This document shows positions 50,726-60,331 of a stretch of 64,000 bases of DNA, one piece after another. The notes beneath the pieces are model-generated. The model saw only the letters and a list, made by a program, of their open reading frames with translations, was not told the origin of the DNA and ran no database searches. Source of the stretch: Microcoleus sp036704825 (GTDB lineage Bacteria > Cyanobacteriota > Cyanobacteriia > Cyanobacteriales > Microcoleaceae); contig JAUBSN010000014.1 in the NCBI GenBank assembly GCA_036704825.1, forward strand, positions 47,903-111,902. The letters run 5' to 3'. The translations under genes and the position numbers were made by a program. Position 1 is the first letter of the stretch, and every line of letters starts with the position of its first letter.

Positions 50726-52111
50726 ATGAATAATTTATCTTTCTCAAAAAACACCATCTTAATTGTAGATGATAATCCGACAAACTTAGGTGTTATATTT
50801 AACGTTTTAGATGAAGCAGGGCTAGAAGTTTTAGTAGCTCAAGATGGAGAAAGTGCGCTGCAAAAAATAGAATATGTCACCCCAGATTTAATTTTATTAG
50901 ATATAATGATGCCGGGAATTGACGGATTTGAAACTTGTTCTCGACTGAAAAGTAACCCGTCAACTTCAGAAATTCCGATAATTTTTATGACGGCTCTTGG
51001 CAACACAGATCAAAAAGTCAAAGGGTTGAGTCTTGGGGCTGTAGATTATATCACTAAACCATTTCAAAAAGAAGAAGTATTAGCGCGAATTAAAGTTCAT
51101 TTAGAATTGCGAAACTTGACCAAAGATTTAGCAAGCAAAAATCAATTACTCCAAGAAAAAATTGAAGAAAAAACGGCTTTAGAAAAAACTTTACAACAAT
51201 TGAATCAAGAATTAGAAAAACGAGTTGAAGACCGAACCTCTGAACTCAAACAAGCTCTACAGACCATCCAACAAGCTCAACTACAATTAATCCAAAGCGA
51301 AAAAATGTCTACCCTCGGTCAATTAGTGGCTGGAGTGGCACATGAAATTAATAATCCAGTAGGATTTATCAAGGGAAACCTGACTCATGCTGAAACTTAT
51401 ATTCAAGATTTATTAGAAATTGTTCATCTTTATCAGCAACAGTTGCCCTCTCCAGGTGCAGCGATCGCCATTCGTGCCGAAGAAGTGGATTTAGAGTATT
51501 TAATAGAAGACTTACCCCAGCTTATTTCATCCATGAAAATGGGCGTAGAACGGATTCGTCAAATTAGTGTATCTTTAAGGACTTTTTCCCGCGCTGATAG
51601 TACATCAAAAGTAGAAGCTAACCTGCATGAAGGGATTGACAGTGCATTACTAATTCTACAACATCGATTAAAAGCAAATGATCTACGTCCGAAAATAGAA
51701 GTAGTTAAAGAATATGGAAATTTACCTCTAGTACCGTGCTACCCCGGACAGATAAATCAGGTATTTATTAACATTATATCTAATGCAATTGATACCTTAG
51801 AAGATTCTCTACTGAAGCAAAACTTGGAAGAAACAAAAGCAAATCCCAGACACATTATGATTTACACTGAAGTTGACCCCCACCGAAATCTCGCTATAAT
51901 TCACATTAAAGATAACGGTTTGGGAATGTCGGAAGAGGTACGCGCTAAAATATTTGATTATCTATTTACAACCAAGCCAGCAGAAAAAGGTACGGGATTG
52001 GGTTTATCAATTAGCCGTCAGATTGTTGTAGAAAAACATGATGGTCAACTGAGTTGCTTTTCAGAACAGGGTGTTGGGACAGAGTTCATTATTGAAATTC
52101 CTTTAGCGTAA
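50726..52111 (+). CDS. Response regulator-histidine kinase (REC-HisKA-HATPase)
   Basis: The 461-residue soluble protein starts with a receiver (Asp59, LLDIMMPGIDGF). A coiled-coil linker follows (about 130-190), then HisKA with His206 (GVAHEINNPVGF) and HATPase_c (ISNAIDTLED, KDNGLGM, GTGLGLSISRQIV). Such proteins receive a phosphate on REC and relay it, or use REC to control their own kinase. It is divergent from HK2, the probable partner. Its receiver is nearly the same as that of the GGDEF-EAL protein, so the two outputs may compete for the same input. Confidence 0.94.
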   Translation: MNNLSFSKNTILIVDDNPTNLGVIFNVLDEAGLEVLVAQDGESALQKIEYVTPDLILLDIMMPGIDGFETCSRLKSNPSTSEIPIIFMTALGNTDQKVKGLSLGAVDYITKPFQKEEVLARIKVHLELRNLTKDLASKNQLLQEKIEEKTALEKTLQQLNQELEKRVEDRTSELKQALQTIQQAQLQLIQSEKMSTLGQLVAGVAHEINNPVGFIKGNLTHAETYIQDLLEIVHLYQQQLPSPGAAIAIRAEEVDLEYLIEDLPQLISSMKMGVERIRQISVSLRTFSRADSTSKVEANLHEGIDSALLILQHRLKANDLRPKIEVVKEYGNLPLVPCYPGQINQVFINIISNAIDTLEDSLLKQNLEETKANPRHIMIYTEVDPHRNLAIIHIKDNGLGMSEEVRAKIFDYLFTTKPAEKGTGLGLSISRQIVVEKHDGQLSCFSEQGVGTEFIIEIPLA

Positions 52112-52311
52112 GAGAGAGCGTAGGAATTAACAAATTTATGGGAGACTAAACCGACGTAGCAGGCAACCTCTCTACTCGGTCAATGAGACCCTTCATTTAG
52201 ACGCGCTATATAGCGGTTCAAAGCAGGATTTATCAACGCCCTTGGAGAAATGATGATTTTCATCCCCGCAGTTCCCCCAGCCAATCAATAAAAATTAAGA
52301 GAAGCCGCTAG

Positions 52312-52543
52312 GACTTACACACTGACAAAATGTTTATATTTTGTATAACTGCCCCTAGAGGCGATCGCTATTTCCAGAGCCGACAGAATTAAGTAAAAAT
52401 TACTCAAGTTGTCATTGGGAGCAGAAACATTAGACATCTCCCCAAAAGCTGAATCACCTACTGAGACACAATTGTGCAGAATATGCACCGCCAGTGGACT
52501 TCACCTCGATTTGACGACAGCATCAAGATGAGAAGCAATTCTA
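52312..52543. repeat. Right 232-bp inverted repeat of signalling island
   Basis: This is the reverse-complement partner of 41646-41877. The shared end TAGAATTGCTTCTCATC lies at 52527-52543 on the minus strand. The repeat ends exactly at the stop codon of a small minus-strand reading frame. Confidence 0.9.
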
Positions 52544-52669
52544 CTTCTCTACTGCTGTTGCTAAACCTTCTGCTTTTTGGGCGAGCGATCGCAGCTTTGA
52601 CGAACTGATTGTATGCGCTTGTGAGAGTTGCTGAATTTCGTAAGGGTTAATTGTGATGCTGGCGGACAT
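52541..52669 (-). CDS. Possible 42-residue protein ending at the repeat junction
   Basis: From ATG 52669 the frame gives MSASITINPYEIQQLSQAHT, then ISSSKLRSLAQKAEGLATAV and EK. GAGGTGAAACAG upstream supplies a good Shine-Dalgarno at six bases. The stop TAG (52543-52541) is the first three bases of the right inverted repeat, so the gene may have been cut by the rearrangement. No known family is recognised. Confidence 0.4.
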   Translation of the reverse strand: MSASITINPYEIQQLSQAHTISSSKLRSLAQKAEGLATAVEK

Positions 52670-52806
52670 CTGTTTCACCTCTCAATAGTGTTGTTATTGT
52701 ACCATTTACAAAACTCATCTAACATTTGTCAGGGTTGATAAAATGTAATATTGTCCCTTTTTTCAATGCTCTTGTAGCGATATTTTTCGCAAATGGTATT
52801 ACTTTT
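52670..52806. other. Short intergenic gap, nothing seen
   Basis: The gap is AT-rich. The sequence near 52700-52760 (TACAAAACTCATC and later) shows no gene or clear hairpin; proA (minus strand) ends at 52807. Confidence 0.35.
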
Positions 52807-54090
52807 TTACAAATCCCGATGAGTAAACCCCTTCGCATCCTTCCCAACATAACTAGCGGCAACATGGCCATCTCCAACAACTCGATACTTATAGGTAATC
52901 AACCCCTCTAAACCAACAGGCCCGCGAGGCGGCATTTGCTGCGTGCTAATCCCCACTTCTGCACCGAAACCGTAGCGGAAACCGTCGGCAAATCGAGTCG
53001 AACAATTGTGATAAACTCCGGCCGCATCGACTCCATTTAAAAATGTTTCGGCGGTTTCGCTATCTTCGGTGACAATGACATCTGTATGTCGGGAACCGTA
53101 GGTATTGATATGGTTAATTGCCTCTTCCACAGAATCTACTATTTTGATTGACAAAATTAAATCGCTGTATTCTGTAGACCAATCCGCTTCATTTGCTTCG
53201 GCAATATTTTCGAGGATGGCGCGAGCTTTTTCGTCTCCCCGCAATTCAACTTTTTTCTGCTGCAAAGCTGCGGCAACAGCGGGCAGGAATTTGGGGGCGA
53301 TCGCACTATGGACTAACAAGGTTTCAATGGCATTGCAGGCGGCTGGATACTGGGTTTTTGCATCGACAGAAATCTCTACTGCTTTCTGAATATCCGCCGC
53401 TTTGTCGGCGTACAAATGACAAATGCCGTCGGCGTGTCCCAACACGGGAATTCGGGTATTTTCCTGCACGAACCGCACGAAAGAGTTAGAACCTCTGGGA
53501 ATAATCAAATCTACATATTCATCCATTTTTAGCAGTTCGATTGTTTCTTCCCGCGTGGTTAGCAACTGCACGACTTCTGGATTAACCGCAGTTTCTGCTA
53601 ATGCTTGATGTATCACTTTTGTCAAGATTTCGCAGGAACGAACAGCTTCCTTGCCGCCTTTGAGAATGACGCCGTTTCCCGATTTGATTGCCAAGGATAC
53701 TATCTGAATTAAAGCTTCGGGGCGCGCTTCAAAAATAATGCCTAAAACGCCCAAAGGACAGGTGACGCGCTTCAGAATTAATCCTGTATCCAATTCGCGG
53801 TGAATTTGTACGCAACCTACGGGATCTGGGAGTTTCGCAACGTCGCGCACGCCCGCGATCGCACTTTTCAACTTGCTCTCATCCAACTTGAGGCGATCGT
53901 ACAGCGGTTTCGCAATTCCATCAACCTCAGCCGCCTTGCAGTCAGCAGCATTCGCCGCCACAATATCCGGCGCAGCAGCTTCTAAAGCTTTCGCAATAGC
54001 TTCAATAGCGTGATTTTTGGCCTCAGCGGACAAAACTGCCAATTTTCTAGCAGATACGCGCGTTTTTTGGGCAATTTCAATAATAGACAT
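52807..54090 (-). CDS. proA: Gamma-glutamyl phosphate reductase
   Basis: The 427-residue enzyme reduces gamma-glutamyl phosphate to glutamate semialdehyde with NADPH in proline synthesis. Catalytic Cys252 is in YPAACNAIETLLVH. IVSLAIKSGNGVILKGGKEA and IPRGSNSFVRFVQ fit the family. I start at ATG 54090 (MSIIEIAQKTRVSARK); an upstream ATG at 54156 would add 22 residues. No proB is in the window. Confidence 0.96.
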   Translation of the reverse strand: MSIIEIAQKTRVSARKLAVLSAEAKNHAIEAIAKALEAAAPDIVAANAADCKAAEVDGIAKPLYDRLKLDESKLKSAIAGVRDVAKLPDPVGCVQIHRELDTGLILKRVTCPLGVLGIIFEARPEALIQIVSLAIKSGNGVILKGGKEAVRSCEILTKVIHQALAETAVNPEVVQLLTTREETIELLKMDEYVDLIIPRGSNSFVRFVQENTRIPVLGHADGICHLYADKAADIQKAVEISVDAKTQYPAACNAIETLLVHSAIAPKFLPAVAAALQQKKVELRGDEKARAILENIAEANEADWSTEYSDLILSIKIVDSVEEAINHINTYGSRHTDVIVTEDSETAETFLNGVDAAGVYHNCSTRFADGFRYGFGAEVGISTQQMPPRGPVGLEGLITYKYRVVGDGHVAASYVGKDAKGFTHRDL

Positions 54091-54316
54091 GGCAGTAAGT
54101 TTTAAATAGTTTTGATTGTTGGGTTGTGAATTTTGAGTTGTGAATTGAATCCGCACAAATAAATTTCGAGACGGTTTTCAGTCTTAACAATTCTAGAAGA
54201 AATTCTATATTTTTGTTGAGACCCCTGACAGCAATCCGCATTCACAGGTTAAAACAGTGAAGTATAGATAAAATCCCACGGTCATTTCCATTTGTCAATA
54301 ACCTTTGGAGATTATT

Positions 54317-56041
54317 ATGTCATCTCATGCCCCTTTACGCAAGGCAGGGCGAGCCGCCAAGGCCGGCGTTAAACTGATACAGAAAACTGGTGGAAATCTC
54401 GTTTTAGCTTCCGGCGTCACCATCAGCCTGCTGTTTGGTATGGTGTTAGCGCTATCTTTAGCCTCTGTTTTGATTCTCAACAGTCCCGATCCAGTCACCG
54501 GATTGGCGATCGCACTTCCGATAACTCTGATTTTTAACATCGCGGCTTTTTTCCTATCGCCTTACTTGATGGACTTAACCCAAAATTGGCTGTACAATAC
54601 TCGCTGGGTTTCCCTAGCAGAAATAAAAAGCCTGAGTCCCGAAACAGCGAAAGTTATTCAGAAGGTTTGCAAGCAGAAAAAACTGACTCAGCCGCGTTTA
54701 GGAATTATCGACGACCAAAACCCCACTGCTTTTACTTACGGTTCATTTCCAAACAGCGCTCGTTTAGTCGTCAGTCAAGGTCTTTTCACCTATTTAGACG
54801 ACGAGGAAATTGCCACTGTTTACGCCCACGAACTCGGTCACATCGTCCACTGGGACTTTGCAGTAATGACTTTAGCTTCGACTTTGGTGCAGATTACTTA
54901 TTTAATTTACACTACAGCTCAAAGGCTGGGTCGAAGCGGTGGCGACAAAGCTAAAGATGCGGCGGGTACGGTAGCTGCTGTTGCTTATTTGTTTTACATC
55001 GCCGGCACTTATTTATTGCTGTATTTGTCGCGGACGCGAGAATATTTTGCAGACCATTTTGCTGCCGAAACTACTGGCAACCCCAATGCTTTGTCTCGCG
55101 CTTTGGTAAAAATTGCTTACGGTATTTTGGAAGAAGGACAAAGGGCAACGGAACCCAGTCGCTTATTAGAAGGAACTCGCGCTTTAGGCATTTACGATGC
55201 CGCATCTGCCACATCTACCGGTACCGCTTACCGGATTGCTTCGGAACCGGAAAAAATTGGGCGAGTGTTTTTGTGGGATATGTTTAATCCGTGGGGTTGG
55301 TGGATGGAGTTGAACTCGACTCACCCGCTGACTGGTAAACGAGTTCGCGCTTTGAGCACTTATGCCGAACAATTAGGCTTGGATGTTGAGTTTGACATGG
55401 GCCGGATTGTCGGCGAAGGCAATCTTTTGAGCAAGCGGAAATTGTACGGAAATTTTGTGTTCGATGTGCTGCTGTACAGTGCAGAAACTCTGGGGTTAGC
55501 GGTGGGTTTTGCGATCGGCATTTCGCTGTCTGCTGCAAATCCGATGATGATGGTTGCTTGTCCTTTAATCGCTTTGGGTGCGGGAATTTTGCTCAAGACT
55601 TTGGTAATGTTTCCCAATTACGAAGAAGCAGAACATTTGGATGTTTTAACCTTAATGTCTGACCCTTATGCAAGTCCTTTGCGGGGTCAACCGGCGCAAC
55701 TGCAAGGCGAATTAATTGGTCGCGGCGATGCGGGTTATACCTTCGGTTCTGATTTGAAATTGCAAGACAGAACTGGAATGATTTATTTGCGCTATGCTTC
55801 TCGTTTTGGGCCAATTGGTAATTTTCTGTTTGGCATGAAACGGGTTGAAAGTTTGATTGGAATGGATGTTAGAACTTTGGGCTGGTTCCGCCGGGGTGTT
55901 GCACCTTGGATGGATTTGATTCAGCTTGAAAGCGATAGCGGTACGGTGGTTAACAGTTATCACCGCTTCTGGTCTGTTGTGATGGGTATCGGTGCGATCG
56001 CGATCGCTATTGCATTTCTATTCGTGTCATTTCCAGCTTAA
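54317..56041 (+). CDS. M48 family membrane zinc metalloprotease
   Basis: The 574-residue protein has two N-terminal membrane helices (about 35-60, 70-90) and a peptidase domain. The zinc site is HELGH (VYAHELGHIVHWDFAVMT), with a later Glu in the SRTREYFADHFAAE helix as third ligand. The C-terminal part has two more hydrophobic segments (LLYSAETLGLAVGFAIGISL and IGAIAIAIAFLFVSF) and a roughly 150-residue domain. It is HtpX-like in core but longer. TTGGAG lies seven bases before ATG 54317. It is probably a membrane quality-control protease. Confidence 0.92.
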   Translation: MSSHAPLRKAGRAAKAGVKLIQKTGGNLVLASGVTISLLFGMVLALSLASVLILNSPDPVTGLAIALPITLIFNIAAFFLSPYLMDLTQNWLYNTRWVSLAEIKSLSPETAKVIQKVCKQKKLTQPRLGIIDDQNPTAFTYGSFPNSARLVVSQGLFTYLDDEEIATVYAHELGHIVHWDFAVMTLASTLVQITYLIYTTAQRLGRSGGDKAKDAAGTVAAVAYLFYIAGTYLLLYLSRTREYFADHFAAETTGNPNALSRALVKIAYGILEEGQRATEPSRLLEGTRALGIYDAASATSTGTAYRIASEPEKIGRVFLWDMFNPWGWWMELNSTHPLTGKRVRALSTYAEQLGLDVEFDMGRIVGEGNLLSKRKLYGNFVFDVLLYSAETLGLAVGFAIGISLSAANPMMMVACPLIALGAGILLKTLVMFPNYEEAEHLDVLTLMSDPYASPLRGQPAQLQGELIGRGDAGYTFGSDLKLQDRTGMIYLRYASRFGPIGNFLFGMKRVESLIGMDVRTLGWFRRGVAPWMDLIQLESDSGTVVNSYHRFWSVVMGIGAIAIAIAFLFVSFPA

Positions 56042-56418
56042 CACTTGACAGGTGAAACCTTTTAAGTTAAATATAATTAAGCTCGACAATTCGAGCTTCT
56101 TTTTTTTGTTACATACGGTACTATCTAATTTAATACCCTCTAAATAATCTTTTTTTCAGATCAAAATAGTGAGGTAACTAACCGCTTTCGACGTGTTATC
56201 TAAGGGGCGCAATAGCGATATTGTCGCACAGAAAGAAGAAAGGAATAAGTAAAGAAGGATATATAGCGGTTCGACCGAAAGATTCGCGGACGTTGTTGGG
56301 TCGAAAGGACCCTATACGTTTAAGTGATTGTATAATCTGTCAATCATACCTCACCACGCTTGAGAAAGGCTATAGATAATCTTAGGGCGGTAAGGAAGTA
56401 ATTCAGTTACGAGCAAAC
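56042..56418. other. Intergenic region with HIP1-like and GC-rich stem motifs
   Basis: Soon after the M48 stop, an AAGCTCGACAATTCGAGCTTCTTTTTTTTG hairpin/T-run (about 56078-56108) is a good terminator. The rest (to 56418) is AT-rich with no gene. Confidence 0.6.
56078..56108 (+). terminator. Rho-independent terminator of the M48 protease gene
   Basis: AAGCTCGA and TCGAGCTT form a stem around CAAT, followed directly by CTTTTTTTT. It lies about 40 bases after the stop codon. Confidence 0.85.
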
Positions 56419-57408
56419 ATGACAATCAAAATTGCTACAATTAGTTTGTTGTTGATAGTATTAACTTTAGCAGTCAGCAACCCCAGCAAAAAAGTTAGGG
56501 GTGATTTAACAAAAATGACCGCCCAAACGGCACACCCGGAGAAAACGGAGAAAAAAAACACCGTGCAAAGTATTCTCGATGACAGCGCAAAATTAGAAAA
56601 ACTAGCTGGCGATTTTCAATTTATAGAAGGCCCGATTTGGCATCCAGACGGCTTTTTGCTGTTCAGCGATATTCCCGCCAACATTATCTATAAATTTGCA
56701 TCAAACCAGCAAGTTGAGGTATTTCGCAGCCCTTCGGGAAAAGCCAACGGGAATACTTTAGACATAGAAAACCGCTTGCTTACTGCCGAACACGAAAATC
56801 GCCGCGTATCCCGCACAGAAAAGGACGGCAAAGTTATCGCATTGGCGGATAGATACGAGGGCAAGCGGCTCAACAGTCCGAACGATTTGGTGGTTAAATC
56901 CGACGGCAGCATTTATTTTACAGATCCGTCCTACGGTGTTAGTAAAGATCGGGAAGAATTGGGTTTTTACGGTGTTTACAGGCTGGCACCCGACGGAAAA
57001 TTAACTTTGCTGGTTAAGGATTTGGTGCTGCCGAACGGCATCGCTTTTTCACCAGACGAGCAAAAACTTTATGTCAACAATTCGGAAGCGGGATACATTG
57101 CCGTTTTCGATGTAAAACCGGACGGAACTGTTACCAACCAGCAGCTTTTTGCGGAGTTAAAAGATGCCAGTCAAAGGGGAGTACCCGACGGTTTAAAAGT
57201 TGATGTAGAGGGGAATGTTTACAGTACCGGGCCGGGGGGAGTGTGGATTTTTTCGCCGGATGGCAAGCTGTTGGGGAAGATTTCTGTACCAGAGACGGCG
57301 ACTAATTTGGCTTGGGGAGAAAGCGACCGCAAAACGCTTTACATTACGGCAAGTAAAACTCTTTATCGGATTCGCCTTAAAATTGCGGGCGTGCGGGTTG
57401 GAAAATGA
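56419..57408 (+). CDS. Exported SMP-30/gluconolactonase-like beta-propeller
   Basis: The 329-residue protein has an N-terminal hydrophobic signal (ATISLLLIVLTLAVSNPS) and a linker. The propeller follows from about 60: FIEGPIWHPDGFLLFSDIPA, GNTLDIENRLLTAEHENRRV, KRLNSPNDLVVKSDGSIYFT, DPSYGV, LPNGIAFSPDEQKLYVNNSE. The EGPxW Glu, NSPNDLV Asn and the later Asp are typical metal ligands. A likely substrate is a sugar lactone, in the periplasm. It stands alone upstream of a repeat-bearing gap. Confidence 0.85.
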   Translation: MTIKIATISLLLIVLTLAVSNPSKKVRGDLTKMTAQTAHPEKTEKKNTVQSILDDSAKLEKLAGDFQFIEGPIWHPDGFLLFSDIPANIIYKFASNQQVEVFRSPSGKANGNTLDIENRLLTAEHENRRVSRTEKDGKVIALADRYEGKRLNSPNDLVVKSDGSIYFTDPSYGVSKDREELGFYGVYRLAPDGKLTLLVKDLVLPNGIAFSPDEQKLYVNNSEAGYIAVFDVKPDGTVTNQQLFAELKDASQRGVPDGLKVDVEGNVYSTGPGGVWIFSPDGKLLGKISVPETATNLAWGESDRKTLYITASKTLYRIRLKIAGVRVGK

Positions 57409-57532
57409 GCGAAAATAGGGCGAAGTTGAAAGTAAAGCGGTTTTTATTAGGGGTAATTGACCGGGCATGATATAATCGTAGGTTTGAGAATCAGTCGTTC
57501 CCGATTCTTTAATCTCAAATCTCCAATCTCAA

Positions 57533-59272
57533 ATGGTATTAATAGCTCGGTTGCACAAATTTCTAACTGCTACAGTCGATCGCACATCGCGATCGCGCAC
57601 AATATTTTGGTTGACTTTGAGCTTGACATTTGCTGCACTTTATGGTTTTTTAGGACTCAAGCAAGCCTTCAGGGCCGAGTATATGGTGCAAGACGATGCG
57701 AGGCAGCACGTTTTCTGGATGATGCGGTTTGTCGATCCTGAATTGTTTCCCAACGATTTCATTGCTAATTACTTTCAATCAATCGCCCCCGCAGGATACA
57801 GCACCCTGTACAAATTAGCTGCAACAGTTGGCATTCACCCGCTATTTTTTCACAAAATATTGCCGCTATTTCTCGGCTTAATCTCCACTTATTACTGTTT
57901 TGGCCTGTGTCTAGAAATGCTGCCAGTGCCGATGACTGGATTTATTGCATCTTTGCTTCTAAATCAGCATATGTGGATGACCGACGATTTGGCTTCCACA
58001 ACGCCGAGAGCTTTTATCTATCCGATATTCCTTGCTTTTTTATATTATTTGTCGCGCAGTTCCTTGCTGCCTTGTTTGGGGGCGATCGCCCTAATCGGAC
58101 TATTCTATCCTCCTTACGCCTTGGTTGCTGCCGGAATTTTAGTTTTGCGCCTGCTATGCTGGAAAAACGGCGGTTTGCGCTTGTCGGGCGATCGAACTAA
58201 TTACCTATTTTGCACTACAGGTTTGGGAGTAATCTTTTTAGTAATGCTACCCTATGCCTTAGATAACTCGGAATTTGGCCCAACTTATACCGCAGCAGAA
58301 GCGAAGCAAATGGCCGAATTTGTCCCCCGCGGCAGAAATGCTTTTTTTCATTCAAACCCCAAAGATTATTGGCTGACAGGGCGGGGCAGCGGGATGTTTC
58401 CCAAGTCGCTGTTTACGCCTGTAACTCACTGTGTCGCATTGTTATTTCCGCTGCTGCTGTTTTTGCGATCGGCTTTTCCCTTAGCACATCAGATTCAAAG
58501 CAAAATCTGGCTTTTGCTTCAGCTATTTTTAGCATCCTCGGCGATGTTTTTTGCTGCTCACGCTACGCTTTTTAAGCTGTATCAACCTGGTCGTTATACT
58601 GCCTACAGCTTGCGATTTATTGTTGTGTTAATAACTGCGATCGCCCTCACTTTAATTATCGATGGAGTCTGTCTTTGGGCATCAACAACCGCAACAACAT
58701 TTGATGTAAAAAACCTAGTTGCACTAATTACGACAGCGACAATCGCTATCGCCGTTGTCCTTTATCCCTGCTTGACAGAAAAATTTCCCACCGTCGGGTA
58801 TGTCGAAGGTAAAATATCGGGTTTGTACAAATTTTTTGAGCAACAACCTAAAGATATCTTGATTGCTTCGATCGCGACCGATACGGATCATTTGCCAACA
58901 TTTAGTCAGCGTTCTGTTCTGGTGGCAAAGGAATATGCAGTGCCTTATCAGAAAGGCTACTACAGCAAATATGAGCAGCGACTTAACGATTTAATTCGCG
59001 CTCAGTACACTCCCGATAGAACTGTATTGCAACAATTCATTAATCAATATGGAGTTGATTTTTGGGTACTCGATAGCAATGCGTTGACTCTTCAGTATTT
59101 AGAGGGTTACGGCTGGCTGGATCAGTTTGATACTACACAAGAGGCGATGCTTTATTTCAAACAAGGGAAAATTCCCGCCTTAGCTTCAGCAATGACAAGT
59201 TGTGCGGTTTTTCAGAATGAAATTGTAGTGGTTTTGGATGCGTCTTGTATTGTAAAATTGACCGGGAATTAA
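57533..59272 (+). CDS. Multi-pass GT-C-like membrane protein
   Basis: The 579-residue protein has about ten hydrophobic segments. Near the N-terminus AEYMVQDDARQHVFWMMRFV resembles the DD/DE metal-binding loop of GT-C glycosyltransferases. The soluble C-terminal domain (about residues 430-579) looks extracytoplasmic. Its start follows an AATCTCAAATCTCCAATC repeat, so no Shine-Dalgarno is visible. The function is unproven; possibly a sugar transferase for surface polymers. Confidence 0.65.
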   Translation: MVLIARLHKFLTATVDRTSRSRTIFWLTLSLTFAALYGFLGLKQAFRAEYMVQDDARQHVFWMMRFVDPELFPNDFIANYFQSIAPAGYSTLYKLAATVGIHPLFFHKILPLFLGLISTYYCFGLCLEMLPVPMTGFIASLLLNQHMWMTDDLASTTPRAFIYPIFLAFLYYLSRSSLLPCLGAIALIGLFYPPYALVAAGILVLRLLCWKNGGLRLSGDRTNYLFCTTGLGVIFLVMLPYALDNSEFGPTYTAAEAKQMAEFVPRGRNAFFHSNPKDYWLTGRGSGMFPKSLFTPVTHCVALLFPLLLFLRSAFPLAHQIQSKIWLLLQLFLASSAMFFAAHATLFKLYQPGRYTAYSLRFIVVLITAIALTLIIDGVCLWASTTATTFDVKNLVALITTATIAIAVVLYPCLTEKFPTVGYVEGKISGLYKFFEQQPKDILIASIATDTDHLPTFSQRSVLVAKEYAVPYQKGYYSKYEQRLNDLIRAQYTPDRTVLQQFINQYGVDFWVLDSNALTLQYLEGYGWLDQFDTTQEAMLYFKQGKIPALASAMTSCAVFQNEIVVVLDASCIVKLTGN

Positions 59273-59426
59273 GACGAGGCAGAGCCTTGGAATATGCGTT
59301 CTCAGGAAGAGCCTGGGAACTAGAAAAAACTGTTCGGATTCCTCAGCTACAATTGCTGCATGGAGATTCTGTACGGGCGATCGCCCAATGTGTTATAATC
59401 CCGGCAGGAGATAATGGTGCGGGTCA
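59273..59426. other. Short gap with degenerate repeat
   Basis: The gap holds GGCAGAGCCTTGGAA-type sequence similar in part to the tails of the CGTTACCAG repeat family (AGGAAGAGCCTGGG). It also has a HIP1-like GCGATCGCCC near 59378. Confidence 0.4.
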
Positions 59427-60023
59427 ATGACACAAGTTCTCGATCGGGAAATTCTCGATGGGCGAGTGGTGCTCAACGGCACTTGGGAGCAATTCAAGTT
59501 AATCCAGAAGGTTTCGGAAGATTCCCCTGGCATAAAGTTGTCTTTTTTTGCAGGGGCGATCGAGATGCTGATGCCGGGATTCCAACACGAAAATTTTTCG
59601 GAAATCATTGGTTACTTGGTGACCGCTTTTCTGCTGCAACAAGGTATTAAGTTTTACCCTTATGGTTCAATGACGCAGGAGAAAACGGGAGAAGCTTCAA
59701 CTCAAGCAGACAAATCGTTTTGTTTGGGAGAACCTAAGTTGATTCCCGATTTGTCGATCGAGGTGGTTTATACTAGCGGTGGACTAAGCAAGTTGCCAAA
59801 ATATCGAGCTTTGGGCGTGCCAGAAATCTGGTTTTGGGAAGATGGCACGCTGCGCCTGTATCATCTGGGCGAAGATGGCTACGAGCAAGTAATTCAGAGT
59901 CAACTGTCAGGATTGGAAACGCTAGATATTGATTGGCTAAGACGCTGCATTTTGATGGGTGAAACTGATTTGGCTGAAGCGGTTAAGATTTTTGGCCAGG
60001 GAATTTCGATCGATCGTACCTGA
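59427..60023 (+). CDS. Uma2 family endonuclease-like protein (DUF820)
   Basis: The 198-residue protein has the Uma2/DUF820 restriction-endonuclease fold: LDGRVVLNGTWEQFKLIQKV, then FQHENFSEIIGYLVTAFLLQ, the PD...E-x-K-like core LIPDLSIEVVYTSGG, and KYRALGVPEIWFWEDGTLRL. This is a large, repeatedly expanded family in cyanobacteria with unclear biology. No partner gene is seen. Confidence 0.9.
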   Translation: MTQVLDREILDGRVVLNGTWEQFKLIQKVSEDSPGIKLSFFAGAIEMLMPGFQHENFSEIIGYLVTAFLLQQGIKFYPYGSMTQEKTGEASTQADKSFCLGEPKLIPDLSIEVVYTSGGLSKLPKYRALGVPEIWFWEDGTLRLYHLGEDGYEQVIQSQLSGLETLDIDWLRRCILMGETDLAEAVKIFGQGISIDRT

Positions 60024-60331
60024 CAGCAAGACGTTCGATTTTCCGGTGGAGGCGATCGAAATTTTAGTGGTTTTGGCAACATCTGGAAAAAATAGCATCC
60101 CCACATCCCGCACTTCTTAAATAAGTCTGGTTCTGCTGTTGCTGGGAACGAGAAATACAGTCTTTTGTAGGGGCAATCCCCCTGCGGTTGCCACTCCCGA
60201 TCGGTGATGTTGCGGCTATCGTGCAATTAATGAATCTCCTAAATCAAAGGTGAATACAGATCCGGAGCAAAGTTCGCAGACAATGAAAATTGCACAAAAG
60301 CTCGATCGCAAATTATCTTTTCAACAAAAAC
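60024..60331. other. Intergenic region upstream of beta-helix/SLH gene
   Basis: The gap contains no gene. A purine-rich stretch lies near 60310-60331 (TCTTTTCAACAAAAAC before the ATG), and no clear Shine-Dalgarno. Confidence 0.4.

Noticed and set aside
41646..52543. Composite transposon carrying kinases
   Set aside because: The flanking 232-bp repeats have no transposase, terminal inverted repeats or target duplication that I can see, so only the repeat-bracketed description is kept.
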